Part shown: piece after piece, positions 22,840-36,400 of the stretch | Layout: each line of letters begins with the position of its first letter | Position numbering within the stretch: the first letter of the stretch is position 1 | Origin: Myrica gale | Lineage: Eukaryota > Streptophyta > Magnoliopsida > Fagales > Myricaceae | Assembly (NCBI GenBank): GCA_963930655.1 | Contig: OZ005609.1 | Coordinates: 11,514,501 to 11,578,500, forward strand | DNA: 64,000 bases | Reading direction: 5' to 3' | Notes under the pieces: generated by a model | The model's input: only the letters and a program-made list of their open reading frames with translations | The model's database searches: none | Told to the model about the DNA's origin: nothing | Program-made: the position numbers and the translations under genes

Positions 22840-24101
22840 TGTTGGCTTTTGTGCACAATCGAAATTTTGATGATTTCAATAAATAGATTAAGTTTATAAA
22901 ATAAACATATTCAAAGACAAAGACGATTTGATGAAGGAGCCAAAGTCTTGAAGAATGAAGATCAAGAAGATGCAAGGAGCTTAAATTGAAGACTCAATAT
23001 GCTAGGGTAATCCTTGTAACTCTTTGTTTCACTTTTGACAAGGATTTGAATCATGCACTTGCATATCTTTCAAAACATGCATAAACCGTTTTAAGTTTTG
23101 TTTGGAAGATTAAAATATTTTTAAAGGTTTCAAAACACCTCAATCAAACTTTCAAACCTTTCATATACTTATGGGAAGTAAGGCTTTAAAATTAGGTGTT
23201 TAAAAGTGGTCAAAAACATGGTTTTAAAAAGAACCGGACTGTACTTAAGTTGAAGTGGTCGACCGGCCTTCAACCGGCTTGGTATAGCGGTCGACCGGTT
23301 GGTTTAACAATATAGCCGTTAAGCTTCTGATAATATGACTGTTGGGTAACGGTAACTTGAAGCGGTCGACCGACTCGTTTTAACAAAAGACTCTCAACGG
23401 CTATAAACTGCTAGTTTTCATATGTGACCTATAAATACACATTCATAACGATTGAAATTCATATACAATGACCACATATCATTTCCACTACTTGAAAAAT
23501 ATTTTAAACCTTCATATTCTATATTTCTCAAATCATTCACACAAAACACACTTCATATCCTTGTCTTTGTGTGAATAAAGAGATAAAACTTTCCATTTTT
23601 ATATCCACTATTTGAGAGGGTTTGTTCTTGTAATTTTCATATCAAGAGAGTTGTTTCTTTTAGTGAGGTTGTTCACTAAAGAAGAAGCTTATAAGGTATA
23701 TCTCAAGCTTGGTGATGTTGTAAGTGGTGAGCCAGAAAAACCACTTGGGTGGGTTTGAGTGTTAAGCCCGGGAAAAACACTTGTACGTTTTCTAGGACCC
23801 AGAAGCTAGAGTGTAAGCTATTGGAAAAATAGTGGAAAACCTCAAGGCTCAGTAAAGGAGCTTGAGGGGTGGTTGTAGGCAAGTTTGTCGAACCACCTAA
23901 AAATCGAGTGTTCGCTTCTCTTACCATTTTCTTTACTTTTAACACGTATTTTTACTTGTTGCATATTTACACTTGTGTTAAAGTAGTAGTTACTTGCAAA
24001 CACGTTTTTGTTTATCCTGAAACTAAGACTTACATATTTGTTAGAAAGAATCAAAACCTAAGGATGAAATGCGTACTTAACCCTCTTTTTTTTAGGTAAC
24101 A
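22840..24101 (+). repeat. Putative solo LTR, family 1 (copy 2)
   Basis: A 1262-bp repeat starting TGTTGGCTTTTGTGC and ending AGGTAACA, with proper TG...CA ends. The flanks TATTT (22835-22839) and TATGT (24102-24106) match at four of five bases. It is diverged but alignable to 11538-12817. It contains a local cluster of GGTCGACCGG-type motifs (about 23255-23375). No coding sequence. Confidence 0.6.
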
Positions 24102-25574
24102 TATGTACAAAGTAACTAATTAGTAAAACGCTTAGAAAAAAACTAATTACCAAAAAATAAATTTATTATTTTTATAAGTATAATTATACTACTAGTTAGG
24201 GACAATTTAAGTTTAATGCTGATAGTTAATTATTAATCATCTTTAACAATGACATAGATTTTATAGCAACGATTTTGTGCATCACTAATATCCAATAGGA
24301 ATTGAAACGGTCAAGTACTTTGTTGATCAAGACGGTCAAAGGTAACATGTCAATATTCTCACATGTTTGACCCGACGCTACTCCTTTTCCTTGAAAAAAT
24401 GTTATTATATGTTTTCTTCAATTTTGAATTTATATATTTAAATGATAAAATTCATGTCAATAAATTTTTTAAGAAAATCTTCACTTATTTTCGACATACT
24501 ATCACCAAACTGTTATTTAGTATTTACTATCACATTTAACCCTTAAATTTATTAAATTGCATCAATATTCACCTTTTAATAAGAGCCTACTATTTTTTTA
24601 AGGTGAAATGTATAGAAAATAGGTTACTTGATACAATATTGGATATTAGATATATTTACGTAATTTGAGGACTAAATAAAAAGTTGTGGGTCAGACGAGT
24701 AAAACATTTTGGTGATAGTTCAGAGTTTAGAAATAAAGATTTTTAAATTTATTAACTTTTTCATTCTTAGTTTTCTACCATTTTTTCAATTTCTATTCAT
24801 GTATAAATGAAAATTTGCAATTTATGAATAGTAGAAGACACATACTTTGGATATATTTTTTCATCTACATCGGTCAATCTTAATGGAAATTTTGTGGAGT
24901 TTACATTTTCAATCTATTTTGAAAAAAAAAAAAATCCTTTCAATGCTTTCATCACGCACCGCAACTTTCTGAACGGCATCGAAATGAGTTTCTCATGAAC
25001 TGCGGCTTAATCAACAGTATTAGGGCACAACCAGAAATTCGGATAGAAGATCTTCGGTTGTGCTTATACGGAGAATCGGTAAGTAGTCTGGTCTAGTATA
25101 ATGCGGTCCGGATCGGTTTCGTTTTTTTTTTTTAAATATTTTAATTTGTATTTTTTTAAAAAATTAGATTAATTTCGAAGGAAAAAAACTTTTAAAAATA
25201 TAAAGTTTTAGTTTAGGTTAAAATTAAAAAGTTTATAATTTATATTAAAAAATATTAAAAACAATCACTATCTACTATTGTTATGGACCGGACCGGAGCA
25301 TACTGCAAATTCGGTTGGATTTTCCGATTTGCTGTCAGATTTTATTATATCCTTCAAAAAATACGGACGCAGCAGAGGTTTCACAGAGTTGGAAGAGTTT
25401 TTTTCTTTTTTCCTAATCGCATTATCGCACACGTGAAGAGATTAGTAAACGTGAAGATATTAGAAACAAAGCATTTTGGAGCTTTCGGAGCTTAAAAGCT
25501 CAGAAAGAACAGAGCGGAAACAGCCTTTGCTACTACGCTCTCTTTTTCCCTCTGCGTTTGTTCGAGGTCCCGCC
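24102..25574. other. AT-rich intergenic and SCY2 upstream region
   Basis: AT-rich spacer. The last ~300 bp before 25575 would hold the SCY2 promoter and 5' UTR; an ACACGTGA G-box core lies near 25428-25435. No other gene recognised. Confidence 0.45.
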
Positions 25575-28500
25575 ATGGAGGCCACTCTTCTCAGTTCGCA
25601 TCGCTTCCATCCCATACCCTTTCCCACCAAACCCGAAAATTTCCGAGGTCAGTTTTCAAGCTTTTGTTCCCGAGAAAGCCTTGGAAAAGTGGAAAGAAGA
25701 GAAAATAACAGGCAGTGAATTTTATGCTTCATTGTGTTTATTTGACTGGATTATCTAATTTCTAATGATTAAAATAAGAATTGTACCATTCTTATATGGT
25801 TTGTTCATGTTTATGTGGCTTGGCACTCTCCCTTGGGCGTATCTAGTAGGAATTTTGCTTATGGTGTTTGAGCATCCGATATATTGGTTACGGAAAAGAA
25901 ATTTTTTTATTGCGCAAGCTTTTCTAGGGATTTGGTAATTGTCTAGCTCTTGTAAATTTGATTGAATGGCGTATTTCAAGCTTCTGGGTTTAGCTGAGGT
26001 TGTTCCTATCTAATGTTTGTGTTTGAGTTTTTGTTTTTAAGAGCTTGTGCAAGTGTACAGAAACTATTGCTGCATATCACGTATTAGGATAATCCATTGC
26101 TGCTGTGTATGACCTAAAAGCTTGTTACTACCATTTGAAATTGTGGTTGTTACATTGATAAGTTTATGGTCATCGTTACATGCTGGATTGGATTTGGTTT
26201 TTGTGCTGAATATGCTTCTTTTTTGTGAAGCTGGGATAGATACTAAGCAAATCCCAATATGGGACTCTTCACGCTAAAGCTATTTGTTTTGGCATATTTC
26301 ACAATAGGCCTAGAAGGTTAATACGCAGTCTAGCTCCAGACTGAAGATTTCAGTCTCTGTCAGTTGGCATTCCTCTTCAAAAACTCTCTCAAAAGGAAAA
26401 AATTCTACAATCAGGAAGGCCTTCTAGATAACCTGGAGTCATTTTAGGTTGAATTATTTTTCCTGCAGCTCTCTCTCTCTCTCTCTCCCTCTCTCCTCCC
26501 CCCCAATCTTCTCTCTCTGTGTCTGTGTGGCACTTTGTATGTGTAAACTGCTGTCTTAACTGTATTCATGGTGATTAATAATGTACCTTACTGGATGATT
26601 TATGTACAGCAAAACTGATAAATGATTACACATTCTTACGTCTGGGCTTATTATGCAACTCTTATATCTGACGTGCAGGTGGACATCCAAAGCACTGTCT
26701 CCAATTTCATCATCCACTGTTTTCTAAGAGCCAAGTTTGCCTTAATACCAATAATTTGGAATCCAGCAGAAGGCATTTCCTTTTGCTAGGCAAGCCTTTC
26801 TTCTCCAAAATAAACCGGAACTTCTCTGCTAATTTCTCAGATCGGCTCCGAAGTGACTGTGAATGTTGAATCAACATCAACACATTCTCAAAATCTTAAA
26901 GTTGTTTCGCTGAAGCCTGATGATGGAGCAGACAGTCTTAGTTTGGTTGATGCAAATAACTTTAATTCTTTACAGTCCAGAACCAAAATGTTCAAAAATA
27001 GGTTTTTGGATTTTGTACGCCTGAGCTCTGTTATCAATAATGCTGCTGAGTCATTCTTCAAGAGCGAGATACGGCGGAGGTTATTCGTGACAGCTGTACT
27101 AATTATAATTAGTCGGCTTGGATATTTCATTCCATTACCGGGATTTGATAGAAGGTTGATACCTCAAGATTACCTTAGCTTCGCCTCAGGATCTGTTGGT
27201 AAGCTACATAAGAATATACATCCTGAAGTGCTTAGGAAATGTTTATGATCCCTAGAACTAAATAGTACTATGTGGTTTCCCACGCCTTGGTTACTTAAGG
27301 ACAACTATGTTTTTACAACTATGTATGAGTCATTGCCATCATTCATTTATACTCATTGAAATGTTTTCATGATCTGTAATTTTGCAATTGGCAGATGAGC
27401 TTGGCGATTTCACAACGGAGCTTAAGCTGTCCCTTTTCCAGCTTGGGATCAGTCCTCAGATAATAGCATCGATTATCATGCAGGTTTTAGTGCATTTCTT
27501 CAGCATGAGATCTATGTAGATTATCTAGATGTTTTTCTTTCTGTCAGGTTGCTGCAGTTTACCTGTTCTGAATTGCACTTGTATTGCTTCTTTAAGATAT
27601 ACTCAGTAGTGTTTATTTATCCTGAATCTTACGAACTTGATGCACAGGTACTCTGTCATGTTGTTCCCTCCTTAGTAAAGCTGCGGAAAGAAGGCTTAGA
27701 TGGCAATCAGAAGATTAAGAGTTATATGTGTGTCTAGTTATTCATCTCAAGCAGTGAGCCAGTCCTTGCTACAAAATTTCGTAGTGAATTGTGTTGCCAT
27801 AAATTCATATTGAAGGTTGCAGACCTCTGAATTTCTCTATCCGTTTCAGATGGTGGATGTCACTTGGCTTTGCAATATTGGAGGCTGGGATAGTTGCTTG
27901 TTACTCTCTTCCATATTCCATCTATGCAGCTAGTTACAGGTAACTTAGTTGAAAAGAAATCATTTTCAACAATGGAATAGGATTTCAATTGTATCACTAG
28001 GGATTGGAAGAAGAAATTGATTCCTAGATGAAAACAAAATACTCAAAAGATAATTTGACAGCATATTTACTCCCTGTATCAAAAAATGAAGGGATTGCCT
28101 TATCTACTACTGAACCTAGCATGCCTTAATCTTCGTTTTGTTACCAACTACATTTCCCTTATTGACATTTATGGTACTCGAGGTACATTATCCTTGCCCT
28201 ATTGTCTGATTGTTGATTTTAGTTCTAGTTAGATGATCATGATCTTGAGGTAACAACTGTGACCAAGATGAATATTTGTTTGTTTGTTCTTTGAAAAGAT
28301 TTTTTCAGGTTTACCATTTGTTCATTTTGCAGGGCCAAGCATGTGATGTTAACAAGCCTATTCTTGGTTTGTGGGGCGATGACTATGACATGGATCTGTG
28401 ATACCATAACAGAATCTGGATTTGGTAGTGTTCTTGGCATGTTAATTTTCATCTTTATCTCTCGCTCATTCCTCTTCTTGACAATATTTACTCTCACCAT

Positions 28501-31500
28501 CTTCAAGGATAAGTGTTAATTTCCCTGTCAGAAAGGAAATTATTGTATTAAAATATTGAACTATCAGAAATGTCTCTGCTGTCAAAAGACTTAACACCAT
28601 CGTTGCTTTTGCAGTGTATGATGATTAGTTTCTTTGATGGGGGTTTGGGCTGCGGTGTGCTTCATCCTCTCTATTATTTGTTTCATTAAAGAATCACTTG
28701 TAGTGATCCTGTCAAAGTCCTAGCATCTCCCCCCCCCTTCTACTGTAGTTGTGAACATAATTTTAATTGCTGGAAAGGTCACCTCTCTTGGTGCGAGAAG
28801 AATGTAGAGTTAACAAGAGATGCCTAGTATGGCCAGCTCTTGCTGATCTAGTACGTTGGACTTATTCGGTTTAGAGTTTGCCTTGTACGGATGAAAGAAT
28901 TAATTTGATTTCTATTTTACTTTTCTCCATTCCAAAAAAGAAGAAGAAATGAACAATAAACAAGTAGACAATTGGGATGGGTGCCTCTATTAGGTTTTAG
29001 ATGAAATCAAGGGGTTTCTATATTCAGTCAATTGCCTGATCTTGTATATTGTAGTCTTTTCTTCTACTCTAACCTGTAATGCATATTTCAGGCCAAGGTT
29101 CATCTCTAATTATATGTGTGAGTATATTGACTGGCTACACGGAGACCTTATACAAAATGCTGTCTCAGCTTTCAGGTACGTGAGATGAGATGTATTTATA
29201 TCTATAATATATTGAACTTCTGACAGATAATAGCCCCCCCCCCCCAACAAGGAGGAAGAATAGCATATGCGATGTATTCAATCTTCTCCTATGCTTTAGT
29301 TTTTAATGGGAGAAGGTCAAGCTTGTCTTTGTTGCTCCTTACTTTATTTCTGTTGCAACTTTCCAAGTTAACTGTTTGTAATGCAACTACATTCCCCTAA
29401 TCTCGAAGCCTGACCAAAATTAAGATTATACCAACAGTTTTAATGATTGATCCCAAACTCTACAAATGTTGTTGTGAGATAGTAGTAAGCAGCTCAAAAT
29501 TTAATTACTCAAAAACAAAGAGCCCATCCATGCAGACTCAACTGAATTATACATGATAAATCTACATGTTGATTTTCAAGCTTTTCAATATGTTTCAGGA
29601 AGTACGGTAAATTGGTGGCCCTATATGCTCGTACTGTTGGGGATTTTCACTGTGGTCACTATGTGGGCAGTTGTGGTGACAGAGGGTTGCAGAAAAATTA
29701 AGTTGCAGTACTATGGTTTCAAACTTGCGTCTGCTGCTAGGTAATACCATGTTATATCTAAAACTTTAGGTCCCTTATGAACCAAATGCAGTTATCCTAG
29801 TTTTATTTTTGGAAAATTTAAAACCTACTACCTGAGTTTGTATGAGATTTTAAAAAACTGCCTAAGTTTCTAAAATTGACAAATGATTGTCTGGGTTTAG
29901 GCGAGGCTTTCAAAATAACGTCTTCTGTCACATTTCGGTCCAAATTTTTAATCGAATTGATGATGTGATGTCACATGTCAATTTATGGTCATGTGGCATG
30001 CCACATTTTTTAAAAAGAATAAAAATTTATAATATTGTTTTATGATTTAATATTTTTTATTTAATTTAAGACTTTTGTTAACTTTATTTTTTATTTAATC
30101 TATTGTTATAATTGTAATCTTTATTTATTTTTAAGACACCTGTCATGCTATATGATTATATATTGACATGTGAGGTGCAACGTCATCAATTCCGTTAGAA
30201 ATCTGGACAGAAATGTGACTAAGGGAGTAGTATTGCAAGTGTAGTCTAAACACAGGCAGTGATTTGTAATTTTAGAAATTCGGGCATGTTTTTAAAATAA
30301 CATAGAAACCTAGGCAGTGATTTTTAGATTTTCCTTTATTTTTCCCCAAAATAGTAACTGATGCAAATACTTGATATGACTTGTACTATAGCTCTGCTGG
30401 AGATATGATAATAATATCTTGTTTTGTAGGTTTTGTTACTTCAACATTTACTGATGGTATAATGCATTAACTAGCAATCTATTAGAAGTTGCTCTAACCC
30501 TGTGCTTTAATTTTTATGCCTTTGAAATAGATAAAGATATATGGTAAAGTTTTTGGATCATTGTTACGCTTTTCTTTCCATGCTGTGGACAGAGATGACT
30601 CCCCTATCACTGAAGTGGAGCCCTATATTCCATTTAATATTAATCCATCAGGAATGCAGCCTGTTCTTACCACAACTTATCTCTTGGGATTTCCCAGCAT
30701 TCTTGCAAGGTTGTCTCACACAAATTGTCAATTGTATATATCTTATAAACGACTACTTTAGTGTTCTAATTATGTTATTTGTTTGCCAGTCTCCTTGGAT
30801 CGCCTTTCTGGGAGCATGTGAAGGAGATATTGAACCCTGAAACTCATGTTGGGGCAGAGCCTTGGGTCTACTATGCAATATATGCATTTTTTGTATTCCT
30901 ATTAAATATATTTGACATCGTAAGTTTCTTCTCTACTTTCTTTCTATTATCATCGAGTTTTATGTGCTGCAAGACTGTTTGGTGAAGTCACACTTGATAT
31001 ATTGCCTCTATATTTTGGAAAATTTAAGCTTGAGATATATGAACCATTGGACTATATTATTTTTTTGGCAAAAGTAAGAGACGGTTGGAAAGATTGACAT
31101 CATAATGCCACCTAATTAAAAGTAGAGTTGAGTTTATGAACGTGAATATAGTTGCAAACTGGAGGATGGCCCCTCTTTGTTCGCGCAATGCATGACTGAG
31201 CCATGTTCAAAAATAAGGAAGCTTATTAAAATTTTGATTCTCACTTTTCTCCTTGTGAATAACAAGAATGATAGGGCTGGAGAGTGCCATTTCAAACATC
31301 ATTATCATCATCTGGAACAGAAGTACTTGTCATTTGCCCAAATCTTGGGATGGCGTCAATTACATATTGTTATCATGTGGAGTGAAGCAACAAGTGTAGT
31401 CCTGGTCCAGAATGAGATGAGCTTATGTAATTAGTTTTATTTTTATACATGTTAGAATAAGTATTGGAATCTATATTAGACTGTCTAGCTGTCTGGGCTT

Positions 31501-32663
31501 TGGAGTTTTAGAAAATGATGTCGTTGTTTTGTATCTCTACTCATCAATTATATCTGTTGGTTCATCCTCGTAAACGAGTCTCTTAACTGGAAATCCTGTC
31601 CAGGCCAACTTGCCGAAGGAAATTTCTGATTACTTGAATAAGATGGGTGCACGGATACCAAACATAAAACCCGGAAAGGCTACCATAGAGTACCTCACAA
31701 AGATCCAGGCGTCAACACGTTTTTGGGGTATTTTTTTCTCCAAGAGTTATGTCATTGGCAATTTCAGCTTTATTCGGTATTAATACCGGTTGTTCACTTA
31801 AATTTTGTTAATTTGGTTTCTGGTTTTTGGCTGTTCTTCGGTGGACATTGTGCAGGAGGCTTGTTGTTAAGTGCTTTGGCAACCACGTCAAGCATACTAG
31901 ATCATTACTTACGCCGTATAAATGCAGGATTTGCAATTGGGTTTACATCTGTTTTGATCATTGTAAGTGTACCACCCCACATTAGGCCCTGCGGTTCTTG
32001 AAGATATACACTGCTGACACCTTTTAATATATATATTTTTTAATTTGGTTGTGAAATTAACTGCTGCTGATTTTAAGATGTGCTGCCTAATGCATTATAC
32101 GAGGATGTGGAATCTCTATTCCCCTAAATTCATAGATTAGGACATGTGTGAAAATTCGGGGCTGGCTTCAGAAATCAACAGGATACACGATTGTATATCT
32201 TTGTTGCTTACCGTCTGTGATGTTTTTTACCTTTCTTTGTCGAGGGTAGGGTTGATCTTTTTTCTTTTGGGAAACCCTGGAGCTACAAATTTGACTTTAA
32301 TGCTTCTATAGTCCTGGCACATGTAGTAGTTGCTTCCTTCATCATCTTTGAAGAGCTTTCCTACATTTCTGATACTTGTGTTCGAGCTTTGAGAATAGTA
32401 GACTGATCTGTGCATATGGTTTGGGTTGTTCCAATCAGGAACCCCCCCCCCCCCCCAAAAAAAAAAAAAAGAAGAAGAAGAAGAAGAAACCCTTCAAACC
32501 ATGCTCTAATGAATTAAATGTTGTGTGGATGCTTGACATATACTATTTAATGAGCTTTAACATTGATTGCCAGGTGGGTTCCATCATCGAGCTTAGAAGA
32601 TCGTACCAAGCATATAATGTAATGCCAACTTTAAGCAAAGCTCTAAGACGGTATGGTGTTTGA
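25575..32663 (+). CDS. SCY2: SecY2 (SCY2), plastid Sec2 translocase channel
   Basis: Thirteen exons can be placed: 25575-25647, 26679-27198, 27395-27483, 27648-27727, 27850-27939, 28333-28424, 29092-29175, 29599-29740, 30593-30709, 30790-30919, 31604-31727, 31856-31962 and 32574-32663. All junctions are GT-AG with compatible phases. The product (about 578 aa) has a Ser/His/Phe-rich plastid-type N terminus, then the SecY fold: RRRLFVTAVLIIISRLGYFI, QIIASIIMQVLCHVVPSL, the GFGQGSSLIICVSILTGY segment of SecY TM4-5, and a C-terminal LRRYGV. SCY2 forms the second plastid SecY channel with SECA2/SECE2 and inserts proteins into the envelope membranes; in Arabidopsis it is essential. ATG 25575 (CCGCCATGGAG) has good context. 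Exon 2 holds one excess base near 26850: the frame before it (NRNFSANFSDRLRSD) differs from the frame after it (VNVESTSTHSQNL). This is either a real break, a sequencing error, or unrecognised splicing. Confidence 0.88.
26467..26512. repeat. CT microsatellite in SCY2 intron 1
   Basis: A run of CT dinucleotides followed by a pyrimidine tract, far enough from the acceptor at 26678 not to be its polypyrimidine tract. Confidence 0.7.
29811..30334. mobile_element. Mutator-like MITE in SCY2 intron 8
   Basis: A 524-bp element with perfect 9-bp target duplications TTTATTTTT (29802-29810 and 30335-30343). Its ends are inverted repeats of over 100 bp: GGAAAATTTAAAACC... at left, and ...GCAGTGATTTTTAGATTTTCC at right. 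Nine-bp duplications with long TIRs are characteristic of Mutator-like elements. It has no coding capacity and lies wholly inside an intron. Confidence 0.85.
32443..32488. repeat. poly-C / poly-A / GAA tract in SCY2 intron 12
   Basis: Consecutive C(14), A(14) and GAA repeats about 90 bp before the last acceptor. Pure homopolymers like this, and the C runs near 28728 and 29232, are also prone to sequencing error. Confidence 0.7.
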
Positions 32664-33200
32664 CTTCCAGAGACCATGCACTTCATCTTGAATTGGTACT
32701 TTCTTAACTCATAAACTTCGAAGGAAACCCTGCCTGGTCGATAGTGCCAGATTGGATACGGAAATTATTTTCTTCTTCCAGAGATTCTGCAAATGGTAAT
32801 GGTTGACCACTGCTAATTGCTGATGCAAGTACTTCCAAAGAGAAGCTGTCATCCTCCTAGGATCACAATATTCATAAGATTTCAATTTTCAGAGGAGCAG
32901 GTGATGCAATAAGAGAGATAACATGGATCATTTTGTCAGTTCAAGGGAATAGCAGGTTCTAAAGAGCCCCATTTTCTGGACACTTTCATGTACAATGTAT
33001 CTTTCAGACCATTTTGGAATGAGAATGAATGTATTGTATTGTAGGGAATACAGCCCTAGTTTTACCTTAGAACCAGACAGCATGTTCAGATTTCCCACAG
33101 ATAGAAGCTGTTAATGTAGTGAATTTTTTGTGTAAGATTTTTGTACGTCTTAGTACAGCAAAGTTTCTGCTTGTCCAATGTTACAGTGTTTACTGGTCTT
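32664..33200. other. SCY2 3' region
   Basis: Follows the stop at 32661-32663. TGTATTGTATTGTAGGG near 33030 could serve polyadenylation, but no single canonical AATAAA stands out. No other gene. Confidence 0.4.
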
Positions 33201-35900
33201 TTTTTCTTTTTCTTTTTTTGAATAATGCGAATAGGCTTTCATTGCATTTTGAATCCATACAACAAGTGCCAATGAGCTATTATAGCTCAAATGACATGTC
33301 CTCCTATATGGAGGGTCCTGAACTAGGGTTCAAGCAAGTTTTCAAGCAAACCAAGCTGCAAAATAAGACTAGCGAGACTTACAAGGGTCGAAAAATCACA
33401 AGTTTTCATGTCAGACAGAGAGAGCGGGTGGCAGGATAAGGTAGATGGCAACTACCAGAATCATTTGAGTGAGTGCTAGTCATTGAATTGGGAAAGGGCG
33501 ACAACTTAGACACGACGCAACAAAGCCCACAAAGGGGCCAGCAAGGCCAACAAGTAGCTGGAAAAGCCAGCAAGTGGCCACAAAAGTTTCTGAGGCCGTT
33601 ACAACAATAATAAGAACAAACAAGCCCCACCAACGGGCCTAAGCAAAAAAGAAACACTACAGAACAAACAAAAAAATTGTGCGTAGAAACCAAGAGGCCA
33701 AAAAAAGGTCGGAGACCACTAGGCAAGGCTAGATGTAGGAACCACGTGCAAGCGGAAATGGGCAAGATCGGAACGCCCAGGGGTGAAAAAAAAACCCGTG
33801 TTTTCTAGAGATCTAGAATTTTCCCTTCTCCCCCTTAGCAGCCCTCCTTCCGGCTCCTCCCATCGTCCCCCTCTTCTTCTTCCTCCTCTCTCTCTCTTCC
33901 TTCCCCCCTCTCTTTTTCCTTTTCCCCCTCTTTCTCTTTTCTCCCCTCCGTCCCCTTTCTTCTTCCTTCTTTTCTCTTCCCCCTCTCCCCCCTGTTTTTT
34001 TGTTCGGAATATAGGTGGTCAGATCCCGGTGATTCCGTGTGTCATCGATGGACACAGCGTTGCCAGATGCCATCTCCTCCTCCAGCCGAATACAACCGGA
34101 CCAGTCCGGCAGCCAGTTGACTGCGAGCGGCGTCTCACGCGCCGCGCGTGGATCTCACACCGGGCGCTTGGATCTCACGCGCTCACCTCGGCTCTCTCTT
34201 CCGGCCTGCTTTCCGACGTTTTGAGCTACCACGCGACTCTTGGAGGGTTCCCTCTTCCTTTGTCGTGCTCGTCAGCGATGTTTTGATAATTCCGGCGGCG
34301 CGTGGTGGTCACGCGCCGGTGCCTCTCCATGTTGCCGGTGTTGTGGCCGCTCTGTTTACTCGTGGTGGAGCGTGTTTCGTCTCCTTTGTTGGTTGTTCTG
34401 CTGTTTTGTTGGTTTCTGTTTTGTTTGTTTGTTGTTTTTGGTCTGTGTTTAGTTTAAGTTTGTTTTGGTCCGGCTCCTGCGTGAGCTTTATCCGATCCCT
34501 TGTGGATCTTGTCTGGCCTTGCATGAGCTTTTTGTATCGGGTTGTGGTACTTTCCTTACTGGCATGTAAAGGTTCTGGTAGATGTGTCTACCGTGTCCGG
34601 CCGCCGCTCCCACTGCTTTGCATGAAGTATATAGCGGTTTCAACCAATCCGTTATAGGATCCCGCCGATGTTTATCACCTGGTCTTTGTATCGGTTCCTC
34701 TTTGGAACATGACCTAGAAAAAAAAAAGAAAAAAAGAGGCCAAAAGCTCCTTTAGAGACTCTATTTAATAAATATTCAATAGATGTCTTACAATGGTGCC
34801 ATGGAGGGGTTTATACAGTACCTTCATGGGCTTGGGCGTCAAGGTTTTCCCTGTAAATAAATGTCTTGCTTGTCACACAAAATCAAAGCTCCTAAGATTT
34901 CCTAAGATCAAGCAAAGGCCAAAAGGAAAGATCTTGAAAGGATCTTCCTTGGTAGCCAAAACTTGCCTAAAATGAAGCAAATCAATCTTTATTGATTTTC
35001 CCTTATTGACTCTAATGTGGCTGGCCATATGCTTACATATTGGGAGCAAATGTCAAATTTCATCTAAGCACAAAATCCTCCTAATATCAATAAATGATCA
35101 ATCTTCCAAATTAGGGCAAGATTGTTTCCTTACTTGATTATCATCAACAAGGGAAATTATTTGAAATACAAAACAAAATAATGATAACACTCATAATTTG
35201 GGGCTTCAGCCATAAAGGGATGGGCTACCCTAAATGGTTCTTCAATGCCAACCATGTTGGTTGCCACCGCTATGCTCTGTTACCACCGTTGCCACTTCAC
35301 CACTTTGTAGGGTGGTGACACCAAAATGTTCTCATTCATGTTCTGATCCTTTTGAGATATCTCTTCCATGTGCTCCGCCATGCGCCGCCGCGTCTGATGG
35401 TTGTGTGGTGGTGCTACCGATCTTCTCCTCTCCGTCACGGGAACCTCCTGAGATAATTACCCCATGCATCTCTTCTGGCACAACCGTGGCTAGAGGCCAT
35501 GTGGTGGTGCTGGCAAAATGTTTCTTGACTCCTCCTGAGTCAACCTACATCAGCTCCTCATTAGCCTTTCCTAGGCCATGTCGTGGCATGTTGCTTAGTT
35601 GGCCATTCTTAGTCGCTAGCAATGCCATGGGGCATGCCAATGCGCTACTGGGTAAGCTATGGCTTGGGCCATGGCATGTCATGGGCATGTCAGAAGCGTT
35701 CATTAACCTTGGTTGAGTTAGTTCTTAAGGTGTCTTATCACTCCCCCTTCCATTACCATTGGCCTCAAGGGTAGGTTTTGGTTGATTAGATTGAAGCCTA
35801 TGAGTGATGAGCACCACATTTGTAGTTTGGACCGACACTCCGAAGGCTTTCTTCAGAATTCCTTCAGCTAAGATTGATAAGATGCACCTACTTGCCTTCC
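33201..35900. other. Retroelement-like and low-complexity DNA
   Basis: It contains a 170-bp C/T-rich tract (about 33825-33990), GC-richer sequence to 34640, an A-rich stretch at 34712-34736, and a CATGCCATGG / GGCATGTC-rich patch near 35620-35690. Several open frames exist but show composition bias only. The A-rich end could mark a non-LTR insertion. I cannot name a gene here. Confidence 0.35.
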
Positions 35901-35920
35901 AAGCTTGAGAGTTAGGGCCC

Positions 35921-36400
35921 TTATCCTTGTTCTTTTTTCTCGCGGTGTTCCTCTTCCTCTTTCCTTAGCACCTTAGCTTCTCTCATCCTTTTGGTGCCTA
36001 CGCTCCTTTTGGCTTCTATTGGTGCATAGGCTGCCCATTCGCACCTCTCCTGATTGATCTTGAAACGCATAATCCTGGATTCGTAATCCATGCTCACCTT
36101 GCCTATATTTCGTAGCCATGCACACCCCAAGACAGTCCAAATGTCAGACATGTCCAACACTTAAAAGTTAGCCACTGTTTGTTTGTCCTTGAATCTCCAT
36201 GCTAACTCCTCGTGCCAGCCAGTTAGAATTGAAATTTTTAGTTTTTGATCGACTAACTTTGTCAATGAGTCAAACTCTAATGGCATTGTTGTCTTATAAA
36301 AAAAATGAATTAACTTGCTCAAATACCGATTGGAAAAATTGAGTGACAAGCATTTTTTGGCGTACATAGGACAAAGGTTAACTAAAATTAGTAATTGCAA
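35921..36400 (-). pseudogene. Gypsy protease-region relic
   Basis: On the minus strand, 35921-36160 reads SDIWTVLGCAWLRNIGKVSM then DYESRIMRFKINQERCEW, resembling the end of gypsy retropepsins (VLGxxWLxxxGxVxxDxxxxxMxF). The adjoining 36161-36400 (LTGWHEELAWRFKDKQTVAN) is in the same minus orientation. No DSG active site, RT or integrase is seen. A short, decayed relic. Confidence 0.5.

Noticed and set aside
25283..25495. 70-aa frame upstream of SCY2
   Set aside because: No homology seen; lies in the promoter/5' leader region.
32376..32663. 95-aa gene with a Lys-rich N terminus
   Set aside because: The Pro/Lys run is the poly-C/poly-A tract of SCY2 intron 12; only the last 30 residues are the SCY2 final exon.
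33783..34657. Long overlapping open frames on both strands
   Set aside because: They follow strong C/T-rich and GC-rich composition; the translations are Ser/Pro/Phe or Cys/Val/Leu runs with no domain pattern.
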